Origin: Algorimicrobium sp002414705
GTDB taxonomy: Bacteria; Bacteroidota; Bacteroidia; Flavobacteriales; Flavobacteriaceae
DNA length: 64,000 nt
Direction of reading: 5' to 3'
Assembly (NCBI GenBank): GCA_963972425.1
Contig: CAXAUF010000009.1
Coordinates: 8,402 to 72,401, forward strand
Below, piece by piece: positions 52,795 to 61,792 of the stretch. The notes beneath the pieces were generated by a model. That model searched no databases and was not told where the DNA came from. It saw nothing but the letters and a program-made list of their open reading frames with translations. Position numbers and translations under genes: made by a program. The stretch's first letter is position 1. Every line of letters begins with the position of its first letter.

Positions 52795-53919
52795 TTAATT
52801 AGCAGATGATTTTATGACCTCTGTTAAAGGTACGATTTCCTCATTTTTAAAAGCTACAATAAAACACCCATCGTAGCCTTTGGCATCTGCTTCATCTTTA
52901 AATCTCTTGGCTGCATTATAATCTGAAGTAGCGCCATAATAATATTTGTAAAGCTCACCAACTTTCTCATTTGAAATAGGATCTAATCCCTTAAAATTAT
53001 AAGGTTTAGTCATTATTCTCCTTGAACTAGCAGCAATTTGAACTTTAAAGATAACGCCTTCATAATTATCTTTCACTACTGTTTCAGTAGTATTGGCAAT
53101 GGTTTCATTTGATTTATTTGGCTGAAAAAAACCACCTACATTTTGATCTAAATTATCTTTGTAATGAAAAATGGCTTCTTTAATTGCAGATGCCATTTCA
53201 TCTTGACCTTTATTAGAATTCAAATACAATCCTTCCGGCTTATATGTTAAAAAACCTGTTTCAATTAAAACACTTGGCATATAAGTATTGTGTAAGACCC
53301 AAAACCCAGCTTGCTTAACACCACGACTTTTCCGTTTTAATTTACCTGTGAAATTTGTTTCAATTAAACTGGCTAGCTGAATACTCTGATCTAAATATTC
53401 CTCTTGCATAAGTGTTAAACCTATAAGAGACTCTGGGGAATTAGGATCAAAACCTTCATAATGTTTTTCATAATCATCCTCCAAAAAAATAACTTCATTT
53501 TCCTTTTTAGCTACATTAAAGTTTTGCTCATTTACATGTAAACCTAGAACATAGGTCTCTGTTCCATGGGCACTATTTGAAAAAGCGTTACAGTGTACGG
53601 AAACAAATAAATCGGCATCAGCTTTATTTGCTATAGCTGCACGTTCATGAAGTTTTAAGAATACATCCGTTTTTCGGGTGTAAATAACAGTAATATCCTT
53701 ATTTTTTTCAAGTTCTTTACCTACTTCTAGAACAATATTTAAGGCAATATTTTTTTCTTTATAGCCATTTCCTAAATTTCCAGGATCATGTCCTCCATGT
53801 CCAGCATCTAGAACAACAACAAATTTATCTGATTTGTTTTGTGAAAAGCTCGAATTAACAGAAGAAATTGTTAAAAGTAAGGAGTAAAACAAGAAACATA
53901 TATAAGAGTTCGTTTTCAT
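52795..53919 (-). CDS. N-acetylmuramoyl-L-alanine amidase (Amidase_3) with SPOR-like C terminus
   Basis: The 374-residue exported enzyme has a signal peptide (about 1-26), the zinc amidase motifs VVLDAGHGGHDPG and DLFVSVHCNAF, and Glu in MPSVLIETGFLT. Its C-terminal 75 residues (VIFKVQIAASSRR... to the end) resemble a SPOR domain that binds denuded glycan at the septum. It cleaves stem peptides from MurNAc, so it is a cell-division or wall-turnover enzyme. It heads the long minus-strand group and is divergent from lptD. Confidence 0.92.
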   Translation of the reverse strand: MKTNSYICFLFYSLLLTISSVNSSFSQNKSDKFVVVLDAGHGGHDPGNLGNGYKEKNIALNIVLEVGKELEKNKDITVIYTRKTDVFLKLHERAAIANKADADLFVSVHCNAFSNSAHGTETYVLGLHVNEQNFNVAKKENEVIFLEDDYEKHYEGFDPNSPESLIGLTLMQEEYLDQSIQLASLIETNFTGKLKRKSRGVKQAGFWVLHNTYMPSVLIETGFLTYKPEGLYLNSNKGQDEMASAIKEAIFHYKDNLDQNVGGFFQPNKSNETIANTTETVVKDNYEGVIFKVQIAASSRRIMTKPYNFKGLDPISNEKVGELYKYYYGATSDYNAAKRFKDEADAKGYDGCFIVAFKNEEIVPLTEVIKSSAN

Positions 53920-54000
53920 ATAGGATATAACAACTTTATTATTGGTTTATTTTAATTTTGGAATTTTTGGATATATTAATTTAATCACAAAAAATATATG

Positions 54001-54008
54001 TAATTTTG
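54001..54008 (+). promoter_or_regulatory. -7 box for lptD
   Basis: TAATTTTG is a perfect TAnnTTTG. It includes the TTG at 54006, which argues that translation starts further downstream, at TTG 54057. No -33 TTTG is at the usual spacing. Confidence 0.45.
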
Positions 54009-56762
54009 GCAATTCAAAAACCGAGCCATACTTTTACAAAAATACATTTAAAAGCGTTGCGTACAAACAACTTTCACATACTTTTCGCCTTAAGTTTTAC
54101 AGTGTTTATCAACACGTTTGGCTTTGCCCAAGATTTGCCAAAATCTGGAATTCAGTTAGAATCAAGTAAAGATAACGATAGCTTAAATGTGAGTATTGGT
54201 GATGCCTTAAAGCCAAATACCTCTGAAAAAGGTCAAGATTCCACACTTACAGATACCGTAAAACCTAAAAAAGAAATGATAACGGGTCCTATAAAGTATA
54301 AGGCTACCGACTATACATCGTTTAACAACAAGGAGCAAAAGTTGTATATGTATAATGAAGCTGAAGTGTATTATGAGGATATGGAACTTAAAGCAGGTAT
54401 TATTATTATAGACTATAATACCAACACAGTTTTTGCTAAAGGAATTTTAGATTCAACAGGTGTTTACACCCAAGCACCCGTTTTTAAGCAAGCTACAAAC
54501 GAGGTAAAACCCGATTCTATTAAATTTAATACAGAAACAGAAAAAGCATTAATTTATAATTCAAACACGGAACAAGGTGATATTAAAATTTTTGCGCCTA
54601 TTACCAAAAAAGTAAATGATTCTGTAATCTTTCTATATAAAGGCCGTTTTACCACAGCAAAAGATATTGAAAACCCAGAATATTATTTTCAAGCTAGTAA
54701 AATAAAAATTGTTCCTGGTGAAAAAATTGTAGTTGGTGTTACTAATATGGTTATTGCTGATGTACCAACACCTTTAGGCTTGCCTTTTGGTTTTTTTCCA
54801 TTAACGGATAAAGAAACATCAGGTGTTATAATTCCTACTTTTGGTCAGGAAAATAATCGAGGATATTTTATTCAGAATGGTGGTTATTATTTTGCATTGA
54901 GTGATTATTTTGATTTAGCTGTTTTAGGTGATTATTATACAAATGGCAGTTATGGCTTACGTATGGAAAGTGCCTATGCTAATAAATATAGGTTTCGTGG
55001 AAATTTAGGCTTTCGCTATGAAAACTTAATAAATAGTGAGCGTGGTTTTCCAGATTATAACAAATCGTCTATTTATAATATTCGCTGGTCCCACACGCAA
55101 GACCCAAAAGCCAATCCAAATTCTCGTTTCTCTGCATCTGTGAATTTAGGAAGTAGTCGATACTACCAAACCTCCATAAACCAAGTTAATGCACCTAGTT
55201 TTTTAAATAATACGTTAGCATCTTCTGTTTCCTATTCTAAAACCTTTCAAGGCGAACCACAAGTTAATTTAAATGTAACGGCTACCCATTCTCAAAACAC
55301 GAATACTGAAGTTATTAATATGACATTACCTACCATTCAAGCTAGTGTAAATCGTGTTTTCCCGTTTGCACCTAGAGAAGGGGTAAAAAAAGGAATAATT
55401 GAAAATGTGAATTTTCAATACAACGTGCGTGCCGAAAACCGCATACAAACAACCGACTCCTTATTCTTTAAAAAAGAAATGTGGGATAGCGCTGAAAATG
55501 GTGTTCAACATAGTATTCCACTCACAACAAATTTTAAGATATTAAAATATTTAAGTTTAAGCGCGAGTACCGCTTACAATGAAACATGGGTTTTTGAAAC
55601 GGTTAACAAATATTTTGATCCCGATGAAAATGAGGTTGTTACTGAAACTGAAAAAGGTTTTGACGCCTTCCGTACCTATAATTTCAGTACTAATTTAGGG
55701 ACTACATTATACGGAATGTTTGATTTTCGAAAGGCAGGCAAAAATCCTAAAATTCAGCAAATTAGACATGTCATGAGACCATCCGTTAGCTATAATATTA
55801 ATCCATCATTTAGTAACTATTACCAAACTTATGATGTTATTAGCGCAGATGGTTTAACGGTGTCTCAAGAAGAGTATACTCGATTTGAAAGCGGTATTTT
55901 TGGAGTACCAAATAATCGCTACTCTAGTTCTATTGGGATGAGTTTATCTAATAATATTGAAGCTAAAGTTCGCGATAGAGATTCATCTGCTACTGAGGCT
56001 AAAAAAATTAAAATACTGGATAACTTGAACTTTTCAACGGCTTATAATTTGGCTGGCGACTCACTTAATTGGAGTCCTTTACGAATGACAGGTGGTACAC
56101 AGTTATTTAAAAACCAGATGTCTTTAAACTTTGGCGCTACGTTTGATCCGTATGCTTTAGATAATAATAACACAAAAATTGATAAGTTTAATATTGATAA
56201 TGGTGGAAGTTTATTTAGGTTAACTAGCGCCAATATTAATATGAGTTACTCCATATCCAGCAGTGACTTTGATGGCACTGAAAATGACCGAAGTACACAG
56301 GAAAATTTAAGAAGTGGTGGTCGTGCTGATGATTTATTTGGACGTGCTCAAGATTTTTCTGATCAAAGTTATTATGATAAAGACGATGAAGATGGTGAGA
56401 AAAAAGAGCCGAGCAAATTATATTCTTACAAAATACCATGGAATATTAAATTTGCTTATGCTGTAAACTATTCAAATATTAGACGAGAGAATGACGTATC
56501 GTCTCATTCACTCATGTTTTCTGGTGATGTTGAAATTGCACCACAATGGTTAATTGGTGCTTCATCTGGTTACGATTTTAAAAATAAAGGTTTTACCTAT
56601 ACACAATTACGCTTTGAGCGTGATTTATTAAGTTGGCGTATGAATTTTAGTTGGGTGCCTTTTAGCACAAGAAGTTCGTGGTATTTCTTTATTGGTATTA
56701 AATCTAATATCCTAAAAGATATTAAATACGATAAACGCCTTCAACCAGATCAAAGATTATAA
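54006..56762 (+). CDS. lptD: LPS-assembly protein LptD (putative)
   Basis: A large outer membrane barrel (up to 918 residues) that inserts lipopolysaccharide, with an N-terminal LptA/OstA-like beta-jellyroll (about residues 95-250, YKATDYTSFNNKEQKLYMY onward) and a long C-terminal barrel. There is no in-frame ATG before residue 90. TTG at 54006 lies inside a -7 box; TTG at 54057 gives the signal peptide MRTNNFHILFALSFTVFINT with cleavage after FAQ, and is my preferred start. An acidic insertion (DKDDEDGEKKEPSK) lies about residue 795. RidA follows 26 bases after the stop. Confidence 0.85.
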   Translation: MAIQKPSHTFTKIHLKALRTNNFHILFALSFTVFINTFGFAQDLPKSGIQLESSKDNDSLNVSIGDALKPNTSEKGQDSTLTDTVKPKKEMITGPIKYKATDYTSFNNKEQKLYMYNEAEVYYEDMELKAGIIIIDYNTNTVFAKGILDSTGVYTQAPVFKQATNEVKPDSIKFNTETEKALIYNSNTEQGDIKIFAPITKKVNDSVIFLYKGRFTTAKDIENPEYYFQASKIKIVPGEKIVVGVTNMVIADVPTPLGLPFGFFPLTDKETSGVIIPTFGQENNRGYFIQNGGYYFALSDYFDLAVLGDYYTNGSYGLRMESAYANKYRFRGNLGFRYENLINSERGFPDYNKSSIYNIRWSHTQDPKANPNSRFSASVNLGSSRYYQTSINQVNAPSFLNNTLASSVSYSKTFQGEPQVNLNVTATHSQNTNTEVINMTLPTIQASVNRVFPFAPREGVKKGIIENVNFQYNVRAENRIQTTDSLFFKKEMWDSAENGVQHSIPLTTNFKILKYLSLSASTAYNETWVFETVNKYFDPDENEVVTETEKGFDAFRTYNFSTNLGTTLYGMFDFRKAGKNPKIQQIRHVMRPSVSYNINPSFSNYYQTYDVISADGLTVSQEEYTRFESGIFGVPNNRYSSSIGMSLSNNIEAKVRDRDSSATEAKKIKILDNLNFSTAYNLAGDSLNWSPLRMTGGTQLFKNQMSLNFGATFDPYALDNNNTKIDKFNIDNGGSLFRLTSANINMSYSISSSDFDGTENDRSTQENLRSGGRADDLFGRAQDFSDQSYYDKDDEDGEKKEPSKLYSYKIPWNIKFAYAVNYSNIRRENDVSSHSLMFSGDVEIAPQWLIGASSGYDFKNKGFTYTQLRFERDLLSWRMNFSWVPFSTRSSWYFFIGIKSNILKDIKYDKRLQPDQRL

Positions 56763-56788
56763 CCTGTAATTTCATTAACGTTAATATT

Positions 56789-57169
56789 ATGAAAACAATT
56801 ATAAATACCATACACGCTCCTGCTCCAATTGGGCCATATAGCCAAGCCGTATTAGTTGGAAATATGCTTTATACTTCTGGACAAATTGCTATTAACCCTG
56901 TTACAAACGAATTAGTTTTAGAAACTATAGAATTGGAAACAGAACAGGTTATGCAAAACATGAAAGCTGTTTTAGAAGCTGCTGACATGACTTTTGAAAA
57001 CGTAATTAAATCGACTATATTTATTAGTGATATGGGGAATTTTTCAAAAATAAATAGTGTGTATGCAACCTATTTCAATTCGGAATCAGCACCAGCTCGT
57101 GAAACTGTAGAAGTTGCCAATTTACCAAAATATGTTAATGTAGAAATTAGTATGATGGCTGTAAAATAG
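56789..57169 (+). CDS. ridA: RidA family enamine/imine deaminase
   Basis: The 126-residue protein has the RidA hallmarks: N-terminal HAPAPIGPYSQAV, the segment LYTSGQIAI, and the C-terminal SAPARETVEVANLPKYVNVEI with the catalytic Arg. RidA hydrolyses reactive 2-aminoacrylate from PLP enzymes. Length is normal. It follows lptD on the same strand and ends 20 bases from a convergent gene. Confidence 0.94.
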   Translation: MKTIINTIHAPAPIGPYSQAVLVGNMLYTSGQIAINPVTNELVLETIELETEQVMQNMKAVLEAADMTFENVIKSTIFISDMGNFSKINSVYATYFNSESAPARETVEVANLPKYVNVEISMMAVK

Positions 57170-57188
57170 ATAAATGTTTTTTGTTTTA

Positions 57189-58109
57189 TTAAAAAGCCAT
57201 AGACCAACTAATTCCATACGTATCACTATCTGAACCAATATCCTTAAAAGTTACTGAACGTAAATAGGAAAGTTTTACAGCTTGAGTTTTTGTTATGGGT
57301 GCTCCAAAAGATACAGCACCTAAAAAATCTCCTCGTGAATCATTTTGAGGAACACCATCAATAGTTGCGGCAGCACCACTTCCTAGACCAGCACTTCCAG
57401 AAACCCACATTCTATTTTTAAATCGGTGAATTAAATGCGACTGAACAGCATATAATGGGTTTTGCTTTTTTTGCTGATTATTAAAAAACTGATTATTATT
57501 AGTAATTATAAATACAGAAGTTGTCAACTCATAGGACCAACGTCCCCAATTATGAACCATTCCTATTTGTGGTCTTAAAACAAAACGATTATTACCTAGA
57601 TTAATTAAACGATCTTCAGCATATTGACCAAATGGGAAATTAACCGCCAAAGAAACACCTAACATGGTATTCACCGGATTGGCTTTCATGTATTCCATCA
57701 TTTCTAATTTACCCATAGCATTAGGCCCTATTAAATTTAAGGAAATACGAACCCGTGGATCAGAAAATCCTTGTCTACTAATAGATTTGGTTTCTCCTGA
57801 AATTTTACCTTCCCAACTTCCAAAAACATACGGGATAGTAACATCTATACGCGCTAATTTATTTCCAATTTTAAAAGGTTGAACATAGGAAAGCGCAATA
57901 ATATCCATGTTTTGTTTTACGTCTTGGGTTTGCAAAACGGGATCAAAATAAATATCACTTTCAGATAAACCATAACCAGCACCAATAACATGTGTTCCTA
58001 ATGGTAAAGGTGTCCAACGACGCGGCTCAATATCTTGTGAAAAAACCTGTGTACCAATAGCTACTAAACAACTTAAAACCCATAGGTTTCTTAAAAAACC
58101 TTTACTCAT
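57189..58109 (-). CDS. Outer membrane channel-like protein (Phenol_MetA_deg-type)
   Basis: The 306-residue protein has a signal peptide (about 1-25, cleavage after VFSQ) and a beta-barrel pattern with alternating strands ending in YGISWSMAF, aromatic C terminus included. The sequence resembles the MetA-pathway phenol degradation/transporter family of outer membrane proteins. The substrate is unknown. It stands alone, with 184 bases of gene-free sequence before mgsA. Confidence 0.7.
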   Translation of the reverse strand: MSKGFLRNLWVLSCLVAIGTQVFSQDIEPRRWTPLPLGTHVIGAGYGLSESDIYFDPVLQTQDVKQNMDIIALSYVQPFKIGNKLARIDVTIPYVFGSWEGKISGETKSISRQGFSDPRVRISLNLIGPNAMGKLEMMEYMKANPVNTMLGVSLAVNFPFGQYAEDRLINLGNNRFVLRPQIGMVHNWGRWSYELTTSVFIITNNNQFFNNQQKKQNPLYAVQSHLIHRFKNRMWVSGSAGLGSGAAATIDGVPQNDSRGDFLGAVSFGAPITKTQAVKLSYLRSVTFKDIGSDSDTYGISWSMAF

Positions 58110-58293
58110 AAAAATAATAGAATTAACTTTAATGTAATTTATATGTATGCTTAAGCAATTAAACTAATACAAGTTAAAAATAATTAAATTAGATTTCATT
58201 AATTTAACTTGAAAAAGAATGTACTAGCTTAAATTAAATAAAACCCAGATAAAAAAAACAATAAGTAAAGAGAATCTTTTTTTATAGTCAAAT

Positions 58294-58662
58294 TCAAAAA
58301 CGAGACCCATTAATTAAAAGCACAGCTGTTGCGGGATTGGTTGCCAATGGTACATTGTGAACATCACACAAACGCATAAGCATTAACACATCGGGTTCAT
58401 GTGGATGTTTTGCTAAAGGATCTCTAAAAAACAGAACCATGTTGCATATTCCTTCGGCTACACGACCTGCAATTTGTGCATCACCTCCTAAAGGACCAGA
58501 GAGTAATTTTTTTACTTTAAATCCTGCAATTTCCACCTTGTTCCCTGTAGTTCCAGTAGAAACTAATGTAATATGATCCTGATGAAAAAATGCTTTATGT
58601 TCATTTAGAAACTGAACCATATCCGCTTTTTTTCCATCGTGTGCAATAATTGCTATTTCCAT
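58294..58662 (-). CDS. mgsA: Methylglyoxal synthase
   Basis: The enzyme converts dihydroxyacetone phosphate to methylglyoxal. Visible blocks are LVSTGTTGNKVE, LSGPLGGDAQIAGRVAEG with the catalytic Asp, FFRDPLAKHPHEPDV and the NVPLATNPATA segment. At 122 residues it is shorter than the E. coli enzyme (about 150), mainly at the termini, a common short form. Its ATG overlaps the stop of the GlcNAc-kinase-like gene (TAATG), so the two are coupled. Confidence 0.9.
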   Translation of the reverse strand: MEIAIIAHDGKKADMVQFLNEHKAFFHQDHITLVSTGTTGNKVEIAGFKVKKLLSGPLGGDAQIAGRVAEGICNMVLFFRDPLAKHPHEPDVLMLMRLCDVHNVPLATNPATAVLLINGSRF

Positions 58663-59525
58663 TAAGCTTCTTTATTAGTGTGATAACTAACCAACCCATC
58701 AATAGGCCTTCTAGCTATATTACCAACTTTATATTGATATTCTTCAGCGACTTCTAAAATTTCTTCTTTTGAGAAATGCGCAATAGAACCTGCAAAATGA
58801 ACGGGAACGGTTTTTATTTCTTCTTTAAATTGAAGAATCATATTTTCAGAAAACAATCGTAAGCCCTTTTTAATTAGATTTTTTATATAATCCGTTTCCT
58901 TATTTAAAAACATAAATTCAGCAAAATTAGCTAAATAGGCATTCGGATTAGGTTGTTTGTACAAGTTGTATTTTATAAAATCGGCTTCCAGATTATATTT
59001 ATCGGCAAAAGCAATCCGGATAGCTTCTGGCATGTGATTAAAATAGTAATCCCTAATTAACTGCTTGCCATAATAATTTCCAGAGGCATCATCCATAAGG
59101 GTGTACCCCAAAGATTTGACACGTTGATGTAATTGGGTTCCATCAAAATAACTGCAGTTAGATCCAGTTCCAAGAATACAAACAACGGCAGCTTCGTGTG
59201 CTGTATTTAATGTAGCGCGAACAGCTGCGTATGTATCTTCCTTTACCTCTATATGTGCATTTACAAAAGTAGATTCCAATACATATTTTAAAAGTAATCG
59301 TGGTTTTTCGGTTCCACAACCTGCTCCATAAAAATACACATGGGTAACATCCAGTTTATGTTTTTTTAAATCGGGATGTTTATTAATGATTTTAAAAAGT
59401 TTTTTCTCTTTTAAAATGGCAGGATTTAAACCTTTGGTTCTTATTTTTTCTAATAACTGATTGCCGTTTTCATCAACGGAAATCCAATCGCATTTGGTAG
59501 AACCACTATCAACAATTAATATCAT
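58662..59525 (-). CDS. N-acetylglucosamine kinase-like protein (BadF/BcrA fold)
   Basis: The 287-residue ASKHA-fold kinase has phosphate 1 MILIVDSGSTKCDW, phosphate 2 CILGTGSNCSYFDG, and an adenosine motif around VHFAGSIAHFS. The closest described relatives phosphorylate GlcNAc at C6 or glucosamine. Another amino-sugar salvage set (the kinase at about 41 kb) is in the window but uses a different fold. It is immediately followed by mgsA, which shares its stop/start region, and lies just downstream of gap's terminator. Confidence 0.82.
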   Translation of the reverse strand: MILIVDSGSTKCDWISVDENGNQLLEKIRTKGLNPAILKEKKLFKIINKHPDLKKHKLDVTHVYFYGAGCGTEKPRLLLKYVLESTFVNAHIEVKEDTYAAVRATLNTAHEAAVVCILGTGSNCSYFDGTQLHQRVKSLGYTLMDDASGNYYGKQLIRDYYFNHMPEAIRIAFADKYNLEADFIKYNLYKQPNPNAYLANFAEFMFLNKETDYIKNLIKKGLRLFSENMILQFKEEIKTVPVHFAGSIAHFSKEEILEVAEEYQYKVGNIARRPIDGLVSYHTNKEA

Positions 59526-59536
59526 AGTTTCTTAAA

Positions 59537-59581
59537 TAAAAAAATCCGCAGCCTACAATGTTACATTATAATTCTGCGGAT
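59537..59581 (-). terminator. Terminator after gap
   Basis: ATCCGCAG and CTGCGGAT form an 8-bp GC-rich stem around a 22-base loop (which itself has AATG/CATT arms), followed on the minus strand by seven T. It lies 18 bases past the gap stop. Confidence 0.82.
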
Positions 59582-59599
59582 ATAAATGTAGTCATTAAA

Positions 59600-60601
59600 T
59601 TATATACTGTTTATATGTTGTGCTAATTCTACTAATTTATTTGAATAGGCAAACTCATTATCATACCAAGCTACTAATTTGAAGAATTTTGAATTCAACT
59701 CGATAGCTGAATCTGCATCAAAAACACAGGTGCGCGTTTCACTTACAAAATCTTGAGATACTACAGCTTCTTCTGTGTAGCCAACAATACCGTTTAAAGA
59801 ACCTTCAGCAGCATCTTTAAATGCTTTTTTAATAGCTTCTAATGATGTTTCTTTTTTAGTCCTCACGGTTAAATCTACTACAGAAACATTAGCGGTTGGC
59901 ACACGAAATGCCATTCCTGTTAATTTACCATCTAATTCTGGTATTACTTTACCTACGGCTTTTGCTGCACCTGTAGAGGTTGGAATAATATTATTTAAAG
60001 CCGAACGACCCAAGCGGTAATTCTTTTTGTCTGGACTATCTACGGTATGTTGGGATGCTGTTGCTGCGTGAACCGTTGTCATTAAAGCTTCTTCAATACC
60101 AAAATTATCATTAACTATTTTAGCCATTGGTGCCAAACAATTAGTTGTACAAGATGCGTTTGAAACGATGTTATCAGACGCTTTAACATCTAAATGGTTA
60201 ACACCCATTACAAACATAGGTGCATCTTTACTTGGCGCAGAAATTACTACTTTTTTAGCACCCGCTTCAATATGAGCTTGAGCAGTTTCTAACGTTGTAA
60301 AAATCCCTGTACAATCTGCAACGACATCTGTATTTACGGCATCCCATTTTAAATTTTTTGGATCGCGTTCTGCGGTTACTCGAACGGTTTTTCCATTAAC
60401 TACTAAATGACCATTTTCAACTTCAACAGTTCCGTTAAAACGTCCATGAACAGAATCATATTTTAATAAATACGCTAAATGATTTACGTCTAGCAAATCG
60501 TTAATAGCAACCACCTCAACATCTGGTCTGTTTACAGTTGCTCGAAATACAATACGACCTATTCTTCCAAATCCGTTGATTCCTAATTTTAATTTCGACA
60601 T
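59600..60601 (-). CDS. gap: Glyceraldehyde-3-phosphate dehydrogenase
   Basis: The 333-residue glycolytic enzyme has the NAD motif GINGFGRIGRIVF, the catalytic SNASCTTNCLAPMAK (Cys about 150), and ATASQHTVDSPDKK with the C-terminal WYDNEFAYSNKLVE. Its length is normal. pfkA lies 38 bases upstream on the same strand, so the two glycolytic genes are probably co-transcribed and end at the strong terminator. Confidence 0.97.
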   Translation of the reverse strand: MSKLKLGINGFGRIGRIVFRATVNRPDVEVVAINDLLDVNHLAYLLKYDSVHGRFNGTVEVENGHLVVNGKTVRVTAERDPKNLKWDAVNTDVVADCTGIFTTLETAQAHIEAGAKKVVISAPSKDAPMFVMGVNHLDVKASDNIVSNASCTTNCLAPMAKIVNDNFGIEEALMTTVHAATASQHTVDSPDKKNYRLGRSALNNIIPTSTGAAKAVGKVIPELDGKLTGMAFRVPTANVSVVDLTVRTKKETSLEAIKKAFKDAAEGSLNGIVGYTEEAVVSQDFVSETRTCVFDADSAIELNSKFFKLVAWYDNEFAYSNKLVELAQHINSI

Positions 60602-60639
60602 ATTCTTTATTCTATTTTTATTATTTTTATTATTATGAA

Positions 60640-61626
60640 TTACGTAGTCATGATATCTGACACGCGTAATAATTCTTTATTGATTTCTGTTTTGCCTTTT
60701 ACGGCCTTATCTAATGGTGTTAATTCAATTTTATTATCAATAATTCCCACCATAAAATTACTTTTTCCTTCTAGAATGGATTCCACGGCTTTCACACCCA
60801 TTCTACTGGCTAAAACCCGATCAAAACAGGATGGTGAACCACCACGTTGCATGTGCCCTAAAACGGATACACGTACTTCGTATTCTTCCATGTTTTCTTC
60901 AACGTAATCTTTTAGCTCAAAAACATTTTTTCCTATTTTATCACCTTCAGCAACCACAACGATACTGGACGATTTCCCAGATTTCTTACTTCGTCTTAAC
61001 GATTCTAAAAGTCTATCTAGTCCTAAATCCTCTTCGGGTATTAAAATTTCTTCGGCTCCTGCTCCAACTCCTGCATTTAATGCAATATGCCCAACATCGC
61101 GACCCATAACTTCCACAAAAAATAAGCGCTTATGTGAACTTGCTGTGTCTCGAATTTTATCAATAACCTCAACAACCGTATTTAATGCGGGATCAAAACC
61201 CAATGTATAGTTGGTTCCAAAAATATCATTATCTATAGTACCTGGAATTCCAATTACAGGAAAATTAAATTCATCATTAAATACTAATCCACCAGTAAAT
61301 GTACCATCACCTCCAATTAAAACAAGCGCATCTATTTCAGCATTTATAAGTTGTTGGTGCGCTTTTTTTCGACCTTCTTTAGTCATAAACTCTTTGGACC
61401 TTGCCGATTTTAACATCGTGCCTCCAGTATGAATAATATTATTGACGCTTCGTGCTGAAAGTATTTTAAAATCGCCTTCAATAAGTCCCTCATAACCTCT
61501 ATAAATACCTATACATTCTATTTCATGATAAGCACAAGTTCTAACAACAGAACGGATGGCTGCATTCATTCCAGGAGAATCTCCTCCAGAGGTTAAAACA
61601 CCTATTTTTTTAATATTTTTTGACAT
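60640..61626 (-). CDS. pfkA: 6-phosphofructokinase
   Basis: ATP-dependent PfkA of 328 residues: LTSGGDSPGMNAAIR, LIGGDGTFTGG, IPGTIDNDIFGTN, EVMGRDVGHIAL and GHMQRGGSPSCFDR are all present. The GGDGT motif with Gly after the Asp argues for ATP rather than PPi use. It precedes gap on the same strand. Confidence 0.96.
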   Translation of the reverse strand: MSKNIKKIGVLTSGGDSPGMNAAIRSVVRTCAYHEIECIGIYRGYEGLIEGDFKILSARSVNNIIHTGGTMLKSARSKEFMTKEGRKKAHQQLINAEIDALVLIGGDGTFTGGLVFNDEFNFPVIGIPGTIDNDIFGTNYTLGFDPALNTVVEVIDKIRDTASSHKRLFFVEVMGRDVGHIALNAGVGAGAEEILIPEEDLGLDRLLESLRRSKKSGKSSSIVVVAEGDKIGKNVFELKDYVEENMEEYEVRVSVLGHMQRGGSPSCFDRVLASRMGVKAVESILEGKSNFMVGIIDNKIELTPLDKAVKGKTEINKELLRVSDIMTT

Positions 61627-61792
61627 GATTTTTCACTTAATTACGTAAAGCTAGTAAAGAAAAACGATATAATACAAGCTATTAGTATTAAAATAGTTGA
61701 AGACACAAAACTCAAACGTTTTCGTTAATAACTATTTTTTTTTTGATATATATTTATGAATAGAACGGAGAACTTAAAGACTAAAATTCCTG

